Notes: generated by a model from the letters alone, not told the origin. A stretch of DNA of 64,000 nucleotides from Symbiodinium natans (GCA_905221605.1 CAJNDS010002085.1:126001-190000); one strand, 5' to 3'. Positions 10,613 through 20,227 are shown, numbered from the stretch's first letter. Translations and numbers: made by a program.

Positions 10613-10978
10613 ATCACGAAATGCCTGGATCAGCTCCGAAGCAAAAAGAGAAACCAATAAGCTGAGCATCAAACATGGTGAAAAACAGTTCCGGTCTTTT
10701 CCCAATGCCACGCCTCCCTTGCACCTCTGTAGGATGTCAGTGCAGAAGCTGAGGCACACGGCTCGAGGGTCTGTACAGATCACACTTGAAGGTTCATTGG
10801 TAGTCACAACAAGCAAGCCTATGTCAGATGTCAGAACCGAAATTAAGAAAGGTACGGGTTCAGGACCTTCAATGCTACCTATAACGACCCATAGGCCTTC
10901 AAGCAGAAAGCAGCTGAGGGGGGCTGCCTCAGGCCTACATTCAAACGCGAGTTCGGAGGGGCCTGGGCATCCGCCGTT
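10592..10978 (-). CDS. Candidate coding exon, 129 open codons
   Basis: The minus frame is open from after CACCCCTAG (acceptor-like, 3' of a CCCTAAA tract) to a stop at 10592. The early part reads PSELAFECRPEAAPLSCF, then LLEGLWVVIGSIEGPEPVPF and LISVLTSDIGLLVVTTNEP. Composition is even and hydrophobic strands alternate, unlike repeat ORFs. A good donor, CAGAG|GTGCAAG, occurs about 80 codons in, so the true exon may be shorter. Only the distal part begins with an initiator-like codon, so an ATG-based search would truncate it. Family not recognised. Confidence 0.55.
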   Translation of the reverse strand, partial: NGGCPGPSELAFECRPEAAPLSCFLLEGLWVVIGSIEGPEPVPFLISVLTSDIGLLVVTTNEPSSVICTDPRAVCLSFCTDILQRCKGGVALGKDRNCFSPCLMLSLLVSLFASELIQAFRDSRGVGT

Positions 10979-11097
10979 CTAGGGGTGACTTCGTCCACCA
11001 ACCTTTCAACCCCCAACCCCCCTCCCTCCCCCAAGGTTTAGGGTTTAGGGGTCGTTCCCTAGATTAGGGTCCTGTAGGGGTCCTTCTTTTATGGGTG

Positions 11098-11215
11098 CTC
11101 TACTATATGTATCCATACATATATGCACGTATACATACGTACATACATACATACATGCATACATATACATATGCGTATACATATACATATATAAATCTAT
11201 ATATATATATATATA
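11098..11215. repeat. ATAC/ATAT microsatellite
   Basis: Runs of ATACATAC, ATATAC and (AT)n, followed by GTTTGTTTG. Confidence 0.85.
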
Positions 11216-11633
11216 TGTTTGTTTGTTTTTTGGATTAGTACATGTTTGGGTATAATATAGGACCCCAAGTTAATTCGTGAACTAAGCCGGACCACTCCCT
11301 TTTAGCTGATTGCTCGGCACAGCTATGGAGGAGATCGGACCCTGAGCTGGCCCTCTGGAAAGTCGAGGAGGAGGCCGTTCACTCCGCCAGGCGCAAGCCA
11401 TGAAAGGCCCACCTGGTGGTGGCCCTAAACCCTAAACCCTGCTGCAGAGGCCTAAATATGTTCTCAAAAAGGACCTTTAGATCAACCGCCACCTGCATGC
11501 TGGGGTTTTCTTGTAAGGTTTTTTTGGGAGGGTTTGGAGTTTATAGGGCTTCTATGGTCGCACAGGGCCTACAAAGTAAGCACCAGGGTCCCTTCCTTCC
11601 CCTTAGCATAGAAATCAGGACCCCAATAAGGCA

Positions 11634-11800
11634 CCCCCCCCCCCCCCCCCCCCCCAATTGTCTAAACCCTAAACCCCCTTTTTTACCGACCCTAAACCCC
11701 CCTAAACCCTAAACCCCTAAGTTCGGACACCACCCGTTTTGGGGTACCTTGGGGAGGGGTGGCCCTAAACCCCCCTAAACCCTAAACCCCTAGCCGTTTG
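11634..11800 (-). repeat. Poly-C run and CCCTAAA units
   Basis: C22 tract at about 11634-11655, then alternating CCCCTAAACCC and a duplicated GGGGTACCTTGGGGAGGGGTGG (about 11736-11761 and 11801-11822). Confidence 0.7.
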
Positions 11801-11832
11801 GGGGTACCTTGGGGAGGGGTGGGGGGGAGTCT

Positions 11833-11900
11833 CTACATGATCAGCCAGGGATCTGCCATCGCTTCATGGTCCAGGGCCACAGTCTGCCTGATCTTCTTGG
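11833..11900 (-). CDS. Candidate terminal exon directly abutting element B
   Basis: Minus frame reads KIRQTVALDHEAMADPWLIM and then TAG at 11833-11835. Its 5' end coincides with the edge of the element B copy at 11901-11990, whose minus-strand end CCATCCTAG would supply the acceptor AG. Confidence 0.4.
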
Positions 11901-11990
11901 CTAGGATGGCCCTTAAAACCCTCTGAAAAATATTCCTGAATATGATCCTCTTAAACCCAAGAAGGGAAAAAGTCCCAAGGGCCTACCTAG
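11901..11990. mobile_element. Element B, complete copy with target-site duplication
   Basis: CTAGGATGGCCC...GGGCCTACCTAG flanked by TTGG on both sides. Slightly shorter than the 9710 copy through loss of an internal AATACAAAATG-type segment. Confidence 0.85.
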
Positions 11991-11999
11991 TTGGGATTA

Positions 12000-12160
12000 G
12001 GGCGTTAGGGGTTCTAGGGGGTTTGGGGTTTAGGGCTCGAGGGTTTAGGGCTTTAGGGGCTTAGGGGTTCTTGGGTTTAGGGCTCTAGGGTTTAGGGCTT
12101 TAGGGGTTTAGGGGTTTTTGGGTTTCGGGGTTTGGGGTTTAGGGTTTAGAGTTTCGGGAC
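12000..12160 (+). repeat. Degenerate telomere-like repeats
   Basis: TTTAGGGG, TTAGGGC, TCTAGGG and TTTGGGG variants without a constant period. Confidence 0.75.
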
Positions 12161-12832
12161 CCCCAGACACTTGGATGAGCGAGTTGGAAGCATACATCAG
12201 GCGCATGACCCATTTCTGGCTCTGAACCCTTAAGCCTAACCCCATAAACTCATGTCCTGGATGGCTCTGGAGTTTACTGCGCCTAACTGGCGCTCCAGCA
12301 ATTTCTCTCGCATGTGTTTGGGGTTTTTTGGGGGGGGGGGGGGGGGCGCAAGGTCATCCCCTTCACCCTAGCTGAACGAACCACCCGCCCATCCCCAACC
12401 CAAAGTAGATGAAAACCCCCGCCGACGCAAACCTGTTATGACGATGGTGCTCATGTGCAAGTAGAAGTCTACCTCTAAGCTCACTATTTTCGGGGGTACT
12501 ATAGTTTAACTTATATTATATTATAGTGTATTGTAGGGGAGGAGGTTTCACTAACACCCTCAACCTGCAAATCTGCGACTGCATGCCAGGTGGCGGGAGC
12601 AAAGCGAAAGCGTCTGGTCCCAGCTGATACCAGCCCTCGGCGTCCTTGAGAGTAAACCGCAAGAGAGTAAACCCAAAGCCCTGAACGCTACACCCTAAAC
12701 CCTAAACCCTAAACTCTAAAGCCTAAACCATGTGATTCTTCGGTTTTCGGTCTGCGTCCCCGAGCCACTTGCACATTCTGCCGGCATTTTCCCGGTTCTC
12801 AGAGAAACTTGGACACCCCATCCACTGACTTA

Positions 12833-12978
12833 TAGGGTTCTTAAGGGAGGGGGGTTCAAGGGTGGTTTGCAACCCGAGGTTCCCGAATGCTCCCCAGTAC
12901 TCCCTAAGGCTCCCTGAGCTTCCCTAAGGTTCCCTGGGTACCTACCCCCCCTGCACCCCCCTCCCTTAAGAACCCTAA
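12833..12978. mobile_element. Element N, inverted-repeat element
   Basis: AGGGTTCTTAAGGGAGGGGGG at the left is matched by CCCCCCTCCCTTAAGAACCCT at the right. The interior is rich in CTCCCTAAGG repeats. Confidence 0.65.
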
Positions 12979-13239
12979 AACTAACGACATCCAACTCCTT
13001 CAGTGGTGACTCCTGCATCCGGTCCGACGGGCGTCCCCCCCCCCCCCCCCCCCCCTCAAATTTGCACAGGGTGTAGGGTTTAGGGTTGGGGGTTTTCCGA
13101 AAACCCCGGGCCCTACCCGGCCGTATAGAAACCTTAAACCCCAAACCCTCAATCCTAAACCCCTAAACCCCTAAACCCCAACCGCCTAAACCCTAAACCC
13201 TAAACCCAACGCCCTAACCCCTGATGCACCCCGGCATGC

Positions 13240-13298
13240 AAGAAAACCATGCAGAACAACTTTCGGCACCGGTACTCTTCCGGAACCAGGATGACTAG
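13240..13298 (+). CDS. Candidate mini-exon between arrays
   Basis: Lies between CCCTAAA and TTTAGGG arrays. After GCATGCAAG the plus frame (KTMQNNFRHRYSSGTRMTR) ends ACTAGG|GTTTAGGG, the same junction as at 6999. Confidence 0.3.
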
Positions 13299-13382
13299 GG
13301 TTTAGGGTTTAGGGTTTAGGGTTTAGGGTTTAGGGTTTAGGGTTTAGGGTGTAGGGTTTAGGGTTTAGGGTTTAGGGTTTAG
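13298..13382 (+). repeat. Telomere-like array (TTTAGGG)n
   Basis: About twelve units with one GTAGGG variant. It ends where element J begins. Confidence 0.95.
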
Positions 13383-13474
13383 GTTGGTTGTCAAAGTTGT
13401 TGTCCCTTTCTGGATCCCTATCATAATACGGCACCTAAAGACCCCAAAAGGGATCATCATTTTGACAACCAAAA
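13383..13474. mobile_element. Element J, inverted-repeat element
   Basis: TTGGTTGTCAAA at the left is matched by TTTGACAACCAA at the right. Only one copy seen in this window. Confidence 0.6.
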
Positions 13475-13864
13475 GCATTCAAGTCGTTGAGGGCTTCAGG
13501 CTGAAGGGCTGAGGGATGAATTCAGGGAGCTGACCGATACCTTCGACCCTCACTGCTAGAAGTACAGAGCTCAGCCCCACTCCCCCTAAACCTTTTTCGC
13601 AACTGGGCTTGAGAGCCAGATTCATCTCCAAGAGATGCTTCCTCCCTAAACCCTAAACCCTAAACCCTAAACCCTAAACCCTTTTTGAGCAACGGACTTC
13701 GGAGCCTGCCGGCAAACATGCAACTTCTTAGAAGTCACATCACGCAAAACATCGCGCAAACTGTTCTATGCACCCATATCACCATGAGGAAGCACACGTG
13801 AATTAAGGACCCTAAACCCTAAACCCTAAACCCTAAACCCTAAACCCCTTCTGTCCTTTTTAAG

Positions 13865-13943
13865 CCTCTGGGTGCCGACCGGGGGCTGGATGTATGGCTG
13901 GCTTCTCCGCCTCCTCTTGAGGTTGCGGCTGTCGGCAGCAGAG
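13865..13943. CDS. Candidate exon, strand unresolved
   Basis: On plus, an excellent acceptor (CTTCTGTCCTTTTTAAG) precedes LGADRGLDVWLASPPPLEVA and the donor AGAG|GTGTTTAGGG. On minus, CTCTGCTGCCGACAG precedes PQPQEEAEKPAIHPAPGRHP. The island is bounded by CCCTAAA (left) and TTTAGGG (right). Confidence 0.45.
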
Positions 13944-14030
13944 GTGTTTAGGGTTTAGGGCTAGGGTTTAGGGTTTAGGGCTAGGGTTTAGGGTTTAGAG
14001 CTCAGGGTTCAGGGCTTAGGGTTTAGAATT

Positions 14031-14142
14031 AGGGTCCAAGAGTAGCCTAGGAATAACAAGGGTAACCTTCTTTGGCATAAAGAGGCTTTCAAGGGAACCT
14101 AAGCCCTAAACAAAAGGAATAAGGGCCTACTCTGGGTCCTAG
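14031..14142. mobile_element. Element D, nearly complete copy
   Basis: GGGTCCAAGAGTAGCCTAGG ... AAGGGCCTACTCTGGGTCCTAG with the family interior AAGGGAACCTAAGCCC. Confidence 0.75.
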
Positions 14143-14644
14143 TTTCGTGTCTTGATCATTTTTTTCGTTGCTCTCGCTGAATCCATCTTGTTTAGGCTCT
14201 TGCTCTCTGATCGTGACAGTCCTGTTTCTTTCGGTTGGGGCCCCACAACAGGAGAGTCCTTCTCCTGAGCGGTGTCGCCGATCAGCGGGCACTCACCCTC
14301 AGAGCCAGTCCTGCGTTGACTCCATACCGGATTCCCATGGTTGGCGAGGCTTAACCTATTGTTAAACATGCATCTAGGCTCTCCAACCCTTATCTCAAAC
14401 CCTGTAATTACGTGTGCAGCCCTAATCATTCTAACCCCCTAGGTAAGCCGACATCATACTCATGGGCGAAAGCCCTAGTTTGCAGCGCGAATCATCATAA
14501 ACCCCAAGAAGTCATCATACGCATGCCAACCCTGAACCCTCGAGAGCCCTAGTTTCATAAACTAAGCCGTCATCATACTCATGGGCCAACTCAGGGCAGA
14601 GGAGTTACCAGCTCCCGACCAAAGTTGCTTAGGGCTTCAGGGGC

Positions 14645-14755
14645 TTCCTTGGAGGGTAGGCGACAGTGGGGTTACAAGTAGGGCAACTAGAATTATAGCT
14701 GCTTTTTAGCTTATCCTCGGTACATAACCCTACTGTTAACTACCCATGGAACTCT
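14645..14755. mobile_element. Element F, divergent copy
   Basis: Starts CTTGGAGGG and contains GGGGTTACAAGTAGGGCAACTA...TAACCCTACTGTTAACTACCCATGG, the family F body. Confidence 0.55.
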
Positions 14756-15048
14756 AAACCCGAAAACCTAAACACCTTCAAGTAGGGTTTTATAGCATGA
14801 GGGTTTCCAACCGTTTGTGTGGGTCGGGATGAGGTAGCGCCCACCCTAAACACTAAACCCTACACCCTGGGGTTTAGGGTTGTTCACAAGGAGGAGAGAA
14901 GCAAGCCAGCTCAAGCAAGTAAAGTCTTAGGGCCAAGCAGCCCTCAACCCCAACCAAATACCCACGACTCATCATTCACCTGCATGAGTACCCCTAAACC
15001 CTACACCCTTTTGAGCAACGGACTTTGGAGGCTGCCGGCAAACATGCC

Positions 15049-15183
15049 ACCCTAAACCCTAAACCCTAAACCCTAAACCCTAAACCCGAAACCCGAAACC
15101 CTAAACCCTAAACCCTAAACCCTAAACCCTAAACCCGAAACCCGAAAAACCCTAAACCCTAAACCCTAAAAACCCTAAACCCG
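15049..15183 (-). repeat. Telomere-like array (CCCTAAA)n with CCCGAAA variants
   Basis: About eighteen units with interspersed CCCGAAA. Confidence 0.95.
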
Positions 15184-15186
15184 AAG

Positions 15187-15300
15187 TGGCCCATGCATCT
15201 GACATCCCCATCAGCAGGGGGCGTCCTCTGCAACTCCTCAGTGATGAGCGTGGCGGCCTCTAAGGTGGCCACCGCCTCCGCCTCCAGTGCTTCTCTTCGG
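15187..15300 (-). CDS. Candidate exon between opposed arrays
   Basis: The minus frame is open across the whole island: Glu/Ala-rich EALEAEAVATLEAATLITEE, then PPADGDVRCMGHF, ending TTCGG|GTTTAGGG. Acceptor side is CCCTAAACACCCGAAG. Probable helical segment. The plus frame is also open. Confidence 0.45.
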
Positions 15301-15412
15301 GTGTTTAGGGTTTAGGGCTAGGGTTTAGGGTTTAGGGTTTAGGGTTTAGGGTTTAGGGTTTAGGGTTTAGGGTTTAGGGTTTAGGGTTGAGGGTTCAGGG
15401 TTCAGGGCTACC
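15301..15412 (+). repeat. Telomere-like array (TTTAGGG)n
   Basis: About fifteen units with GCTAGGG and TTCAGGG variants at the edges. Confidence 0.95.
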
Positions 15413-16109
15413 CTCTCTCTCCCCCTCTCAACCCTACATCCCAAGCCCATCCTCTCCAAGAAGACCCCGAAGCCCTGGAACACGACCCGGGCATGGGCTT
15501 CTACAAGCCTGGCGCCAGATGCCCACCAGTCGCCGGCGCTGGTCTGACCCCTGCGCCTCAGATAGGTTCAAGCCTCAGGTTTCATAGAGTGAGGACCACT
15601 TGGCTACCGCCGACCCTCCCAAAAACAAATCTGGACCCTGTGGCCTTAAACCCTAAACCCTAGATAAAGTTAAAGACCCTTTTACAATCATGAGTCCTCA
15701 GTTTTTAGGTGGCAAGTTAACTCCAAAATCATCTCATTGTCAGAGGTCTTGCACAGACAGCCGCCGGTGCCCCAGGTGCTCTCATGATGTCAGTCTTCTG
15801 AAGTTGGGTCCAGGGATAAGGCCTCCCTGAAACAAGGACACGTGCAATGCCAAGTTGCCATAGAAACGAGCTCCACGGCTACTCGCTCCGAGCCTGCATG
15901 TCACGTCTTCTCAAGCGTCAACCAGAGGGAAGTTCAGGGTTTAGGGCTTTTTTCTCGCGTTCAGCGTTTAAGAACCCGTAGAACCTCAAGCCTTAAAGTT
16001 AGCCTAAGCCCTAGAAGCTCCCTCTCTCTCTCTCTCTCTCTCGATCTAACCCTACTGTAAACCCTAAGCCCTAAGCCCTAAGCCCTAAACCCTAAACCCT
16101 TCTGCCAAT

Positions 16110-16185
16110 TATCTGTTTCTGCAGGACTCTGCGAACCTGGGCAGGGCTCCTGGGTCAAGGTGCTCGGGCTTTCCGAGGGTTAGCC
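16110..16185. CDS. Candidate exon, strand unresolved
   Basis: On plus, ATCTGTTTCTGCAG is a near-ideal acceptor before 18 open codons ending CGAGG|GTTAGC. On minus the frame GKPEHLDPGALPRFAESCRN ends at TAA. Confidence 0.35.
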
Positions 16186-16205
16186 CCACAAGCCTCGCAG
16201 CGCTC

Positions 16206-16262
16206 CTGAAAGCCCTGAAAGCCCTGAAAGCCCTGAAAGCCCTGAAAGCCCTGAAAGCCCTG
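16206..16262. repeat. Tandem 9-mer CTGAAAGCC
   Basis: Six tandem copies that grade into CCCTAAA repeats. Possibly an amplified variant of the telomere-like unit. Confidence 0.9.
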
Positions 16263-16349
16263 AACCCTAAACCCTAAACCCTAAACCCTAAACCCGAAAC
16301 CCCCTTAAAAGCGCCTCAAAACGCCCTAAACCCCTGGAGCCGCTCTCAC

Positions 16350-16434
16350 CACCGGGGCCTTGCAAGGCACGCGGGCCGATGGCAGCCCAACCAGGCCCGT
16401 AGACGGCCTTCGCGGACTGGGATGTGAGGCTGCT
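16350..16434 (-). CDS. Candidate exon with good donor
   Basis: Minus frame SSLTSQSAKAVYGPGWAAIG ends GGTG|GTGAGA. Upstream is CATTCCATTGCCAG (acceptor-like). Bounded by CCCTAAA on the left. Confidence 0.4.
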
Positions 16435-16441
16435 GGCAATG

Positions 16442-16540
16442 GAATGTAGCCATATGAATATATCTATATATATATATCTCTCTCTATCTATCTATCTATC
16501 TATCTATATGTGTATATATACATATATATATATATATATG
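16442..16540. repeat. (TATC)n/(TA)n microsatellite
   Basis: Runs of TATCTATC, TCTC and ATATATAT. Spurious Ile/Tyr-rich ORFs arise from it. Confidence 0.9.
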
Positions 16541-16636
16541 AAACACATAATGGTTGCAATTCTGGAGGCATTGATTTTTTCAGGGCTGAACCGCGAGCCT
16601 TTCTTGCTTTTGGGGTCCTTCGAGAGGTGAAGCTTT

Positions 16637-16790
16637 TGGGGGGGGGGGGGGGGGGGGGGGATGAGGTCACTCGTTGAGACAGCACGGTTTAGGGTTTAGG
16701 GTTTAGGGTTTAGGGTTTAGGGTTTAGGGTTTAGGGTTTAGGGTTTAGGGTTTGGGGTTTGGGGTTTGGGGTTTAGGGTTTAGGGTATGA
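16637..16790 (+). repeat. Poly-G tract plus telomere-like array
   Basis: G24 at 16637-16660, then about fifteen TTTAGGG/TTTGGGG units. The flanking phrase ATGAGGTCACTC.GTNGAGACAGCACGG occurs on both sides of the array (about 16661 and 16786), a duplication that brackets it. Confidence 0.85.
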
Positions 16791-16927
16791 GGTCACTCTC
16801 GTAGAGACAGCACGGGGGTTACGTCTTTTCTGCTTGGCTGCGGTTCCTTCCCGGGCGAACGGATCGAGTGCTCATAACGAGGCTGATGCCAAGCCTCGCG
16901 CTTGGGATTGTTGCTACCCATGTTCTG

Positions 16928-17081
16928 CTATTTGCTTTAGACACCCCCCCTCCAAAATAATAATAAGAAGAAGAATAAGAATAATAATACATATATGTAT
17001 ATAATATATATATATATGTATGTATGCTTCCCTATAAGGGGATTTTTGTTCTCAGTTTTTGGGGGGTTCTTAAGCAAATAG
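16928..17081. mobile_element. Element A at the 3' end of the TenA-like gene
   Basis: CTATTTGCTTTAGACACCCCCC at the left and GGGGGGTTCTTAAGCAAATAG at the right are inverted ends. The interior is an (AAT/AAG)n and TA-rich microsatellite. Its right edge is 3 bp from the TGA of the TenA-like ORF, so the element provides essentially all of that gene's 3' flank. Confidence 0.75.
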
Positions 17082-17084
17082 TGT

Positions 17085-17930
17085 TCAAACCGTTGGCTCC
17101 AAGAGCAGCCGTTGCAATCGCTCCACTTCGACCTTCCCTCGGCACGCCACGCTGCGCATGCACGCCGCAAACGCCATGGCCATCAATGAGGCAGGCACCA
17201 GGGCACTCCACAATCCAAGGCCGTTGTTGCTGGGGTCCGGGGCAGAGGCGGCCACGAGCGTGGCAGCAGTTGGCATGGCAGAGTTTAAGACATGGAACTC
17301 ATGCATCATTGCAGCTCGGAAGGTCTCAACGGACTGCTGAACAGGGTATGTTGTGATGTCGATCTGGTGCACCGGTGTGGAAGCTTTGCCACTCTGCAAT
17401 CCGGTTATCCAAGCTCTGTATGCGTTCTTGGTCAAGGTGCAACTGCTCATCTTCCAGCCAAGCCATTCCCACAAGACGGTGCAGGGAGAAAAGGAAATCA
17501 CCGACTGTTCCAAGGGTTTGTTTTCTGCCACATCGCTCAGAAAATTGACATACGCTTGGCGTGAAATGCTGCAGTTCACGCTTCCAAGGTCCCAACCACG
17601 CCCTTCATGGGACAGGTAGGTCGCGTATGCAGCACGCATCTGAGCAAAGTAAACGGTCAAATTGCCATGAACCCCTTGCTCTCTTGCAGATCGTTGGTGG
17701 AGGCCATGAAGCACTTCGATCGCCTTTGGCATGAAGCATCCGATGTCTTGCACCATGTACTGCCCGAAGTGCTCCGCATCCAGTTCACCACTGCATGCCT
17801 GCGAGATGAACGGAGATGCCAAAATCATCTTGTGGATGTCTGCGGCGCCATCCCACAGGTTCTCTCCAGTCAACAAACTCGAAGATGCCACGGGGAGACC
17901 GAGGAGCAACAGAGGAAACAGAGGTGTCAT
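17085..17930 (-). CDS. TenA/thiaminase-2-like protein, secreted or membrane-anchored
   Basis: A 281-codon uninterrupted ORF. Residues 1-20 form a hydrophobic signal-like start. Residues about 38-220 resemble the TenA/haem-oxygenase-like helical fold: SPFISQACSGELDAEHFGQY followed by MVQD, matching the TenA pattern F..Y..QD. A cysteine (C150, SPCTVLWEWLG) lies where TenA has its catalytic Cys. A late Glu (E211, HEFHV) lies where the family has its conserved acidic residue. Residues about 237-258 form a membrane segment, and a short basic tail follows. TenA enzymes hydrolyse aminopyrimidines in thiamin salvage. Whether this paralogue is active is unknown, since signal and anchor are unusual. 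In-frame TGA two codons upstream supports the ATG. No intron visible, unlike the surrounding islands. Confidence 0.75.
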   Translation of the reverse strand: MTPLFPLLLLGLPVASSSLLTGENLWDGAADIHKMILASPFISQACSGELDAEHFGQYMVQDIGCFMPKAIEVLHGLHQRSAREQGVHGNLTVYFAQMRAAYATYLSHEGRGWDLGSVNCSISRQAYVNFLSDVAENKPLEQSVISFSPCTVLWEWLGWKMSSCTLTKNAYRAWITGLQSGKASTPVHQIDITTYPVQQSVETFRAAMMHEFHVLNSAMPTAATLVAASAPDPSNNGLGLWSALVPASLMAMAFAACMRSVACRGKVEVERLQRLLLEPTV

Positions 17931-18370
17931 GGCTGGTCAGCCGAGGAATCTACCGATGCTTTTTGGCACAAGTTTGGGAGACTGAGCTCATCCTGCAAGA
18001 AGATCTCTGATCCGACGGTAGGCTGTAAATAGGGGCAACTTCGAGGGCTTGTAAAGCAGGGTTTGCCTGGGGTTTATATGGGGCGTATCAGAAACGTGAA
18101 CCCTAAAGCCTAAACCTGGGGAGTGTATGGAGGGTTCTCACGTTTGAAGGGTTTTGGGTTTGTGGCCCTAGGGCTTAGGACAACAGGCTGATTTTGAAAG
18201 AAGAGGTCCGAGGTGTACCGTTGGAAAACCCCCCCCCTCCAAAAAAATGAAAATAAAAACAACAACACCCAAAACCCCCTCATAAACCCTCAAGAAACCA
18301 GAAAGTGCCCAAAGCCTCCCGCCCCCCCCCCCGCCACCCGAAACACAAAAAACAAAAAAACAACGAAAAC
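17931..18370. other. 5' flank of the TenA-like gene
   Basis: Mostly degenerate telomere-like units and A- and C-rich low complexity (about 18240-18360). No TATA-like box or spliced-leader relic recognised. Confidence 0.4.
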
Positions 18371-18455
18371 CTCGGTCCTGGGACTGTGGACCGAAGGGGG
18401 CTAGGAAGGACTTCGGGTCAAAGCGCCCGAAGTCTACCTGGCGGATTTGGGTGCT
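18371..18455 (-). CDS. Candidate exon
   Basis: Minus frame reads STQIRQVDFGRFDPKSFLAP and ends CCGAG|GTTTTC. Preceded by AACTGAAG. Same strand as the TenA-like gene and about 440 bp upstream of it. Confidence 0.45.
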
Positions 18456-18790
18456 CTTCAGTTTATAAGGGTTGGCGGAGTTTGGGGTCTAGGGCGCTTG
18501 CAAGCTAGGGCTTGTTGTGTGAAGTTTAGGGCTTCTGACCGGTCACAGGGTTTGCAGGGTTCGGCGTCGAGTTCAGGGGGCTTGTAGGGCTTGCAATCGG
18601 CCTCCCAGGGCATATTGACTTCACAGCATGTGCCAGGATAAGGGGGTTTCCGACATTAGGGGGTGCCTTTAAGGGAATCCCACTATTTGGGGATATTATA
18701 TATACATATATATATATATACCAGCATGAAACGTGCAGCAGGGCAACGGCTACTGGGCACGTTCACAACTGGCCTTGAACGCAGTCGATA

Positions 18791-18875
18791 GCTTGGGATG
18801 TTCCCCCTTATTACTAACAGTCCTTCATAGGGATTATAGTACCCCTACACTTGTAAAAGGGGCCACATCCCAATT
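18791..18875. mobile_element. Element C, complete copy
   Basis: CTTGGGATGTTCCCCCTTA at the left and GGGGCCACATCCCAA at the right. Interior ACTAACAGTCCTTCATAGGG and ATTATAGTACCCC are family hallmarks. GATAG flanks both sides. Confidence 0.75.
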
Positions 18876-18988
18876 GATAGCTGTGCAGCGAACTGTTGGT
18901 CATGTAAAGCGTCTCTGTGCATGCTGGGCAGACTTCCATTCAAGGACCTTCAGTATAACAAAGAGTTGGCAAAGCCAACACTTTTTTC

Positions 18989-19065
18989 TTGGCAGCCCAG
19001 TAACCATGTCACAATAAGGGAACAAAAAAGGGGCGAAAACAAAAAAAAAAAAGTACCACTCACTG
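18989..19065. mobile_element. Element E, degraded copy
   Basis: CTTGGCAGCCCAGTAACC...CAATAAGGG...GTACCACTCACTGCC resembles the fuller copies at 20917 and 32206. Confidence 0.5.
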
Positions 19066-19401
19066 CCAAACTTTAACATGAGCAACGACACTCTGCGCAT
19101 CCTCTAGCCCTTTCGCCGCTTCCCCTTCCCGGTCTGCCGTGTTTGGCTTGCATCTTCGGCAACCCGAAACCCTTTTGAGCAACGGACTTTGGAGGCTGCC
19201 GGCAACCCGAAACCCTAAACCCTAAACCGCCTGGTGTCGAAGCCCTAAGCCATAGGTCCAGGTGTCTCTAAGCCCTAAGCCCGAAGCCCCAAGCCCTACT
19301 TTAACCCGAAGGCCGGACACCTGCACCCTGAACCCTGAACCCTAAACCCTAAACCCTAAACCCTCAACCCTCAACCCTAAACCCTCAACCCTAAACCCTA
19401 C

Positions 19402-19490
19402 CTCTGTCAGCCCACTTGCCATCCTCCTCCCGCCCGGAGGGGCGGCCGAGGGCGGATAGCGGTTCACATGGTGCACCTCGATGGTGGAAG
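19402..19490 (-). CDS. Candidate exon
   Basis: Minus frame STIEVHHVNRYPPSAAPPGG continues to ACAGAG|GTAGGG. Acceptor side is CCAAGCAAG, inside a fragment of element F. Confidence 0.4.
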
Positions 19491-19873
19491 CTTGCTTGGA
19501 GGTTCAGGGAATTTATGGATTTAACTATAACTGTACTACTAGGTTTCAAATGCTTTCTTACGTAGCAGGTCTGCAGTGGACGTAGCTTGTCAGGACACAA
19601 CGCACAGGAGCCTGAAGAAGTACCAACACGATTCCCCTTATTGATCCCTAAATTGTTGTAACACAACCTTGTCTGATCCCAGGCGCGATTATATCACAAC
19701 CTTGTAAACATGGACTCAGGCCCATGCGCAGCCAAGCACGAAAACTTTAAGCGATGCCCCATATTACTTGCAGCCCAGAGCACGCTTTGACCATCCTCTG
19801 CGGCACAGGGCACGCAAAATGCCTGCCGCCCCGGGTTAGGGTTTCAAGGCTTAGGGGCCTCTGTATCAGCACA

Positions 19874-19951
19874 TCATTCCATGTATTCCAGCATGGTGGC
19901 GATGAGGCCACAGCTATCCGATATATCGGGGTTGATCTTGCTCCCCGCGCC
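19874..19951. CDS. Candidate terminal exon, strand unresolved
   Basis: Minus frame after CCAAAATAG reads GSKINPDISDSCGLIATMLE and ends at TGA. The plus strand also has an open frame (FHVFQHGGDEATAIRYIGVD) ending at TGA. Confidence 0.35.
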
Positions 19952-20167
19952 CTATTTTGGGCACCATGCTTGATACAAAACCCTGCTTGAGGCGTTGGTT
20001 TGGATGGCCCTAAACCCTAAACCCCAAACCCCAAACCCTAAACCCCAAACCCTAAACCCTTTTGCATCCGGGCTTGGGGCAGTCGGCCGGGGAAACCCTA
20101 AACCCCAAACCCCAAACCCTAAACCCTAAACCCTAAGCCCTGAACCCTAAACTCGGGCAAAATGACG

Positions 20168-20214
20168 TCATGATGACATGGATGACCTGCTTTCACCAAA
20201 GGCGTTGACGAACT
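20168..20214 (-). CDS. Candidate short terminal exon
   Basis: Minus: after CCCCGAAG the frame FVNAFGESRSSMSS ends at TGA. The island lies between a CCCTAAA array and a TTTAGGG array. Confidence 0.35.
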
Positions 20215-20227
20215 CTTCGGGGCTTCG

